Assembly (NCBI GenBank): GCA_046757965.1
Contig: JBHHZI010000054.1
Location: 1 to 19,589 of the forward strand
Direction of reading: 5' to 3'
DNA from: JBHHZI01 sp046757965
Lineage (GTDB): Bacteria; Acidobacteriota; Polarisedimenticolia; SMYD01
DNA length: 19,589 nt
The notes beneath the pieces were generated by a model that was not told where the DNA came from, did no database searches, and saw only the letters and a list, made by a program, of their open reading frames with translations. Positions within the stretch are counted from its first letter, which is position 1, and each line of letters starts with the position of its first letter. Below, piece by piece: positions 16,701-19,589 of this stretch. Made by a program: the position numbers and the translations under genes.

Positions 16701-19589
16701 GCGACGTTGTTCTACCGCGTGGCGGCCTACGATACGGGTACGGGCCTTGAGAGCATGCCGTCGCGCACGCTGCGATTTGCGGTGGGCTCGACGCTTGCGC
16801 CGGCGGCTCCGGCAGGTCTGACCCTTCAGGAGCACGAGCGGGCGATCACCCTGCGCTGGCAGCGCAGCGTGGACGACAGCGGCTTCATCGGCACCGAGTC
16901 GGATCCGCCCCGGCCGTTTCAGGGCTACCAGATCTACCGGCGCGCGGCGGGGACAGCGACCTGGGTGAAGGTGAACCTTCTGCCGCTGACGGATCCGGTC
17001 TTCGAGGATCTGGACGTGACGCCGCAGGTGGCGTACGACTACCAGGTGCGGGCGCTGGACACGGCGGGGGCGGAGTCGGCGGGGACGCTCTCGGCCACGG
17101 CCACGGCGGGCGACGAGACGGCGCCTGCGCCGCCGGTTGGGCTGCGGGCGCTGTCGGGCCCCGACGCCGGCGCGATCACGCTTGTGTGGGCGAGCTCGCC
17201 CGAGCCTGACGTGGTCGGCTACAGGCTCTATCAGAAACAAGCCGGCGGCTACGTGCCGCTTGATGCGAATCCGGCGGGCGGCGTCGACGTGGCGGCCGGC
17301 GCGCCGGCGCAGTTTCTCGTGACGGGACTGGTCGAAGGCCAGGCGTCCACGTTCGCCGTGGCGGCCAAGGACGCGGCTTCCTACTCGGCGCTGTCGGCCG
17401 ACGCCACCGCCACGGCGCGCTCGTCGGTGCCGGCGGTGCCGGCGAACCAGACGGCCATTCGGGTCTTGACGTGGACCGACGCCAGGGGGGCGGTGATCCT
17501 CAAGTGGGACTACGTCCCAGCAGCCTCGAGCTACCGTATCTACAGGCGCGACGACGAGCAAGGATGGGCCGACTACCATCTCGTGGGCTCGACCGATGCG
17601 GCCAACCTCACATTCACCGATACCTCGCTGGACCACTGCCGCGCGTACGCCTACATGGTGCGGGCGGTGGATGCCGGCGGAGTGGAGTCGCCCGACCCGC
17701 AAGACGAGCTCTTCGTCCAGCCGATCCTGCGTCCCAATACGCCTGTGGCGACGGGCGACGGCAGCGGCACGATCACCTTGACATGGGGCGGGATGGTGGG
17801 ATGTGCTCCAGCCGGCAACGGCTATGGTGTGGACAAGTGGATCATCAAGCGCAGCACTTTGCCGACCGACCCGAACACCGCGGTGGATCTGACGGGCACG
17901 GGCTCCTGTGCCGTCGGCCCGGGCAACGACGACGTCATCGTGGATGCCGGCGTCAGCTCGTGCACGATCACGGGGGTGACGCAGACGGGCCAGCCCGGCC
18001 TGCCCTTGGCCATGCAGGCGAAGGTGCGCAACATCTATCACGAGACGATCGACCCGGCCGATGCTCTGGCCTTGTTTGACTCGTTCATCTCCGACGACAT
18101 CTGCACGACCATCACGGGAGGCACGGTGGGCAACACCTGTGCCGATCTCGCGGGCAACGACGCGGGGACCGGTGGAGGAGGCAGCGGAGCCGACCCGGAC
18201 GACCAGATAGAGCCTGGCATACTCCTCCGCCGCGTGGCTGTCCCGCCCCTTGTGCTTCCGGCGCCTGCGGGCAGCGCTGGGCTGCGGCTGGCGTCGGCCG
18301 AGGCGATGATCCAGGATGATCACATGCAGGCTGGTACGATGAGGGGGAAAGGTTCTCCGCCGGGCTCGATGATGCAGGATTCTGCCAGCACGGCTGCCCC
18401 GATGCCGTGGGAAGATCCGCCGGGCGGTGAAGGTTTCACCAGACAGGCTGTGGCCGAGGGGCTTCCGGCGGGGAGGGCCCGGCCAGAGGCGCGGGGGAAG
18501 GCGCCACCCCGCGCAGGTGTCGAGGCCACCAGGGAGGGCTCACCGACGAGGGTGGCGATGCTGAAGCAGCCGCTGGCAACGGCCGCGCCGATCGATGACC
18601 CGACCGGGGCGACAGGGATAAACCGACGCTCAGCGGGGCGACTGGCGGCGACGCGGAGGCGCACGCGGCCGATGCCGCCGGCGCGCTCCGGCTGGGTGCA
18701 CGAGGCGGCGACGACGATGCCGGGCTTCACCGCCCCGCTGGTGCACGATCCGCCAGGAGGGGGGATGATCGCGCTGCAGGAGATGGCGGATATGCAGGAC
18801 ATGGTCCTGCAGGGGGATGCGCGGCGGGTTGCGACGGCGGCGGTCCGGCGACATCCTGGTCCGGCAGATAGCCTGACCGGCTCGCCACGGCGCGTCGTCG
18901 GGGCTGTGGCGGGCAAGCCGTTCGCGTTGCGGTATTTTCACTGGGATCACCTGGGAAACACGAGGCTTGTGACCGACGAAGCCGGCCAGATTCTCGATGA
19001 GAGCAAGTTCCTGCCGTTCGGCACGAGGCTCTCGTCGCGGCAAGCCTCGTCGAACACGCACCAGTTCACCGGCCACGAGCGGGACACGGAGTCGGGCCTG
19101 GATTACATGCTGGCTCGCTACTACGCGGGCGCGCAGGCGCGGTTCCTGACGCCGGATCCGGTTCGCGGCAAGGCCGCAAGCCCTCAAAGCTGGAACAGGT
19201 ACGCCTATGTCCGGAACTCACCGATGAGATTCGCCGATCCGCAGGGCCTGGAGCCGGCTCCGGAGCCGAAGCTCATGGGCTGTCTGGCGTGTGGAGGGTC
19301 GTTCAAGAAGGGGAGCGACAAAGCAGCGGGGACAGCAGCGACAAAAGGCGGATTCTCTGAAATGCAGGGAGCCAGGGAGGGCGATGGAGGGTCCCACCCG
19401 CTTGGAGGTGAATGCCTCAATGGTGCATGCGAATTAGCGGGTCCAGCCTCGGCAAGCGATAGTGATGCTAAACAGGGAATCTCCCCTGCTCCGGGGCCAG
19501 TGAAATTGTTGGAGGTGACCAGCGGTATTATCGTTGCGATCGATAGCAAGGAGCAGATTGTGGAATTCAGTGGTCTGCTTACTGGAAAG
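13728..19589 (+). CDS. RHS/YD-repeat exported protein, continuation: YD repeats, FN3 insert, RHS core, variable tip (3' partial)
   Basis: I read this frame codon by codon from 13728 to 19589 and found no stop: 1,954 codons, still open at the window edge. Numbered from the ATG at 12210, the parts are: a beta-rich region to about residue 765; about 16 YD repeats (YDxxGR type) to about 1,370; the motif DYFYALGHAIGMAR just before residue 1,430; an FN3-like insert to about 1,830; an odd module to about 1,955; a low-complexity linker to about 2,240; and the RHS core, from YFHWDHLGNTRLVTDEAG to RFADPQG, at about 2,243-2,346. The remaining ~114 residues are a variable tip. Known RHS proteins form a beta-cage that holds a C-terminal toxin, often with an immunity gene downstream, which here would lie outside the window. 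If the TAG is real, re-initiation (first GTG 13797, first ATG 14064) lacks a good ribosome-binding site. Confidence 0.9.
14500..16330 (+). repeat. YD-repeat array (about 16 copies)
   Basis: Motifs seen in order include SYDTLGR, LYDALGR, IYDILGQ, QYDALGR, RYDPLGR, SYDGLGR, GYDAAGR, TYDAAGR, RYDEAGV, SYDETGA, SYDAFGR, TYDGAGN, HYDLLSR, QYDDFGN, SYDQRGN and RYDAAGQ. YD repeats form the beta-sheet strip of the RHS shell. The copies are diverged at the DNA level. Confidence 0.92.
16504..18080 (+). other. FN3-like insert inside the RHS core: four modules plus one odd module
   Basis: Four FN3-like modules of about 85-105 residues can be seen by their strand motifs: YRVYRKQ with FYRVAAYD; YQIYRRAA with YDYQVRALD; YRLYQKQ with FAVAAKD; and YRIYRRDD with YAYMVRAVD. 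A fifth module (about 17725-18080) has IIKRS, Cys residues and the DAGVSSCTI segment that also occurs as an inverted relic at 11650-11821. The block sits between two RHS elements that are normally adjacent, the YFYxxGxxIxR motif and the HxDHLGNTR motif. Confidence 0.8.
18081..18927 (+). other. Low-complexity linker within the RHS protein
   Basis: About 280 residues rich in Ala, Gly, Pro, Arg and Met, with Met-rich patches (DDHMQAGTM, EMADMQDMVLQ) and a repeated DPPGG motif (WEDPPGGEG and HDPPGGGM). Both other plus-strand frames hit stops quickly (TGA near 18307 and 18317), so this frame is the coding one despite its odd composition. No fold was recognised. Confidence 0.7.
18934..19247 (+). 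other. RHS core C-terminal segment ending in DPQG
   Basis: HWDHLGNTRLVTDEAG, then FLPFG, FTGHERDTESGLDYMLARYY, RFLTPDP, NRYAYVRNSP and FADPQG match the RHS-associated core consensus, which ends where the variable tip begins. In RHS toxins cleavage occurs close to this point. Confidence 0.93.
19248..19589 (+). other. Variable C-terminal tip, truncated by the window
   Basis: The 114 residues after DPQG carry two CXXC/CX4C-like pairs (GCLACGG and GECLNGAC) and an AT-richer 3' end encoding VKLLEVTSGIIVAIDSKEQ. No known toxin domain was recognised. A drop in GC at the tip relative to the core is common in exchangeable RHS tips. Confidence 0.6.

Noticed and set aside
12708..18323. A 1,871-codon open frame on the minus strand
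   Set aside because: It is in exact antisense register with the RHS gene, so its stops correspond to TTA, CTA and TCA codons in that gene, which GC-rich codon usage avoids; it ends at an RHS TCA codon (12708-12710). Its product is Arg/His/Val-rich with no motif, whereas the plus strand gives YD repeats and an RHS core.
1..19589. CRISPR arrays, tRNA and rRNA genes
   Set aside because: No regularly repeated spacer array, cloverleaf-like sequence or rRNA segment was seen by eye. The only spaced repeats (11826-12034) are too degenerate and uneven for CRISPR.

Overview
The window is about 19.6 kb of GC-rich bacterial DNA. Its gene set is a NrfD-type membrane subunit with strings of CXXCH cytochromes, a soluble Ser/Thr kinase fused to TolB-like and TPR regions, and a giant Sec-exported YD-repeat protein. 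This combination is most familiar from Acidobacteriota and related deep-branching or myxobacteria-like lineages. That assignment is inference; no rRNA, tRNA or taxonomic marker is present.

Region 1 (1-5252, + strand) is the 3' part of a respiratory operon. It holds a NrfD/PsrC-like integral membrane protein cut by the window edge, an 85-residue two-helix membrane protein, a tetrahaem exported cytochrome made of four tandem copies of one module, an octahaem cytochrome and a monohaem lipoprotein cytochrome. The last three are joined by ATGA stop/start overlaps. Together they carry 13 CXXCH haem sites. The likely scheme is quinol oxidation (or reduction) at the NrfD subunit, with electrons passed along a periplasmic haem chain.

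Region 2 (5253-9134) holds a convergent, exported conserved hypothetical gene on the - strand, a 588-bp divergent intergenic region, a 187-residue multi-helix membrane protein and a membrane-anchored alpha/beta hydrolase. An AT-richer hairpin lies between the last two.

Region 3 (9135-11294) is a cytoplasmic Ser/Thr kinase with a TolB-like domain and a TPR tail.

Region 4 (11295-12209) has no intact gene but is structured. It holds an inverted, decayed fragment homologous to an internal module of the RHS gene downstream, five direct repeats that look like the multi-site end of an IS21-family element, and the promoter/RBS region of the RHS gene.

Region 5 (12210 to the window end, + strand) is one giant RHS/YD-repeat gene. 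The frame is open from 12210 to 19589 (2,460 codons, still open at the edge) except for a single in-frame TAG at 13725-13727. Layout: signal peptide, N-terminal exported region, about 16 YD repeats, an inserted block of four FN3-like modules plus one odd module, a long low-complexity linker, the RHS core ending in a DPxG motif, and a variable tip that runs off the window. A 1,871-codon open frame on the opposite strand is an antisense shadow of this gene.

The main candidates for something new are the amber-interrupted RHS gene with FN3 modules inserted inside its core, the inverted relic of one of its own modules beside an IS21-like end, and the 13-haem NrfD cluster with a fourfold-duplicated tetrahaem subunit.
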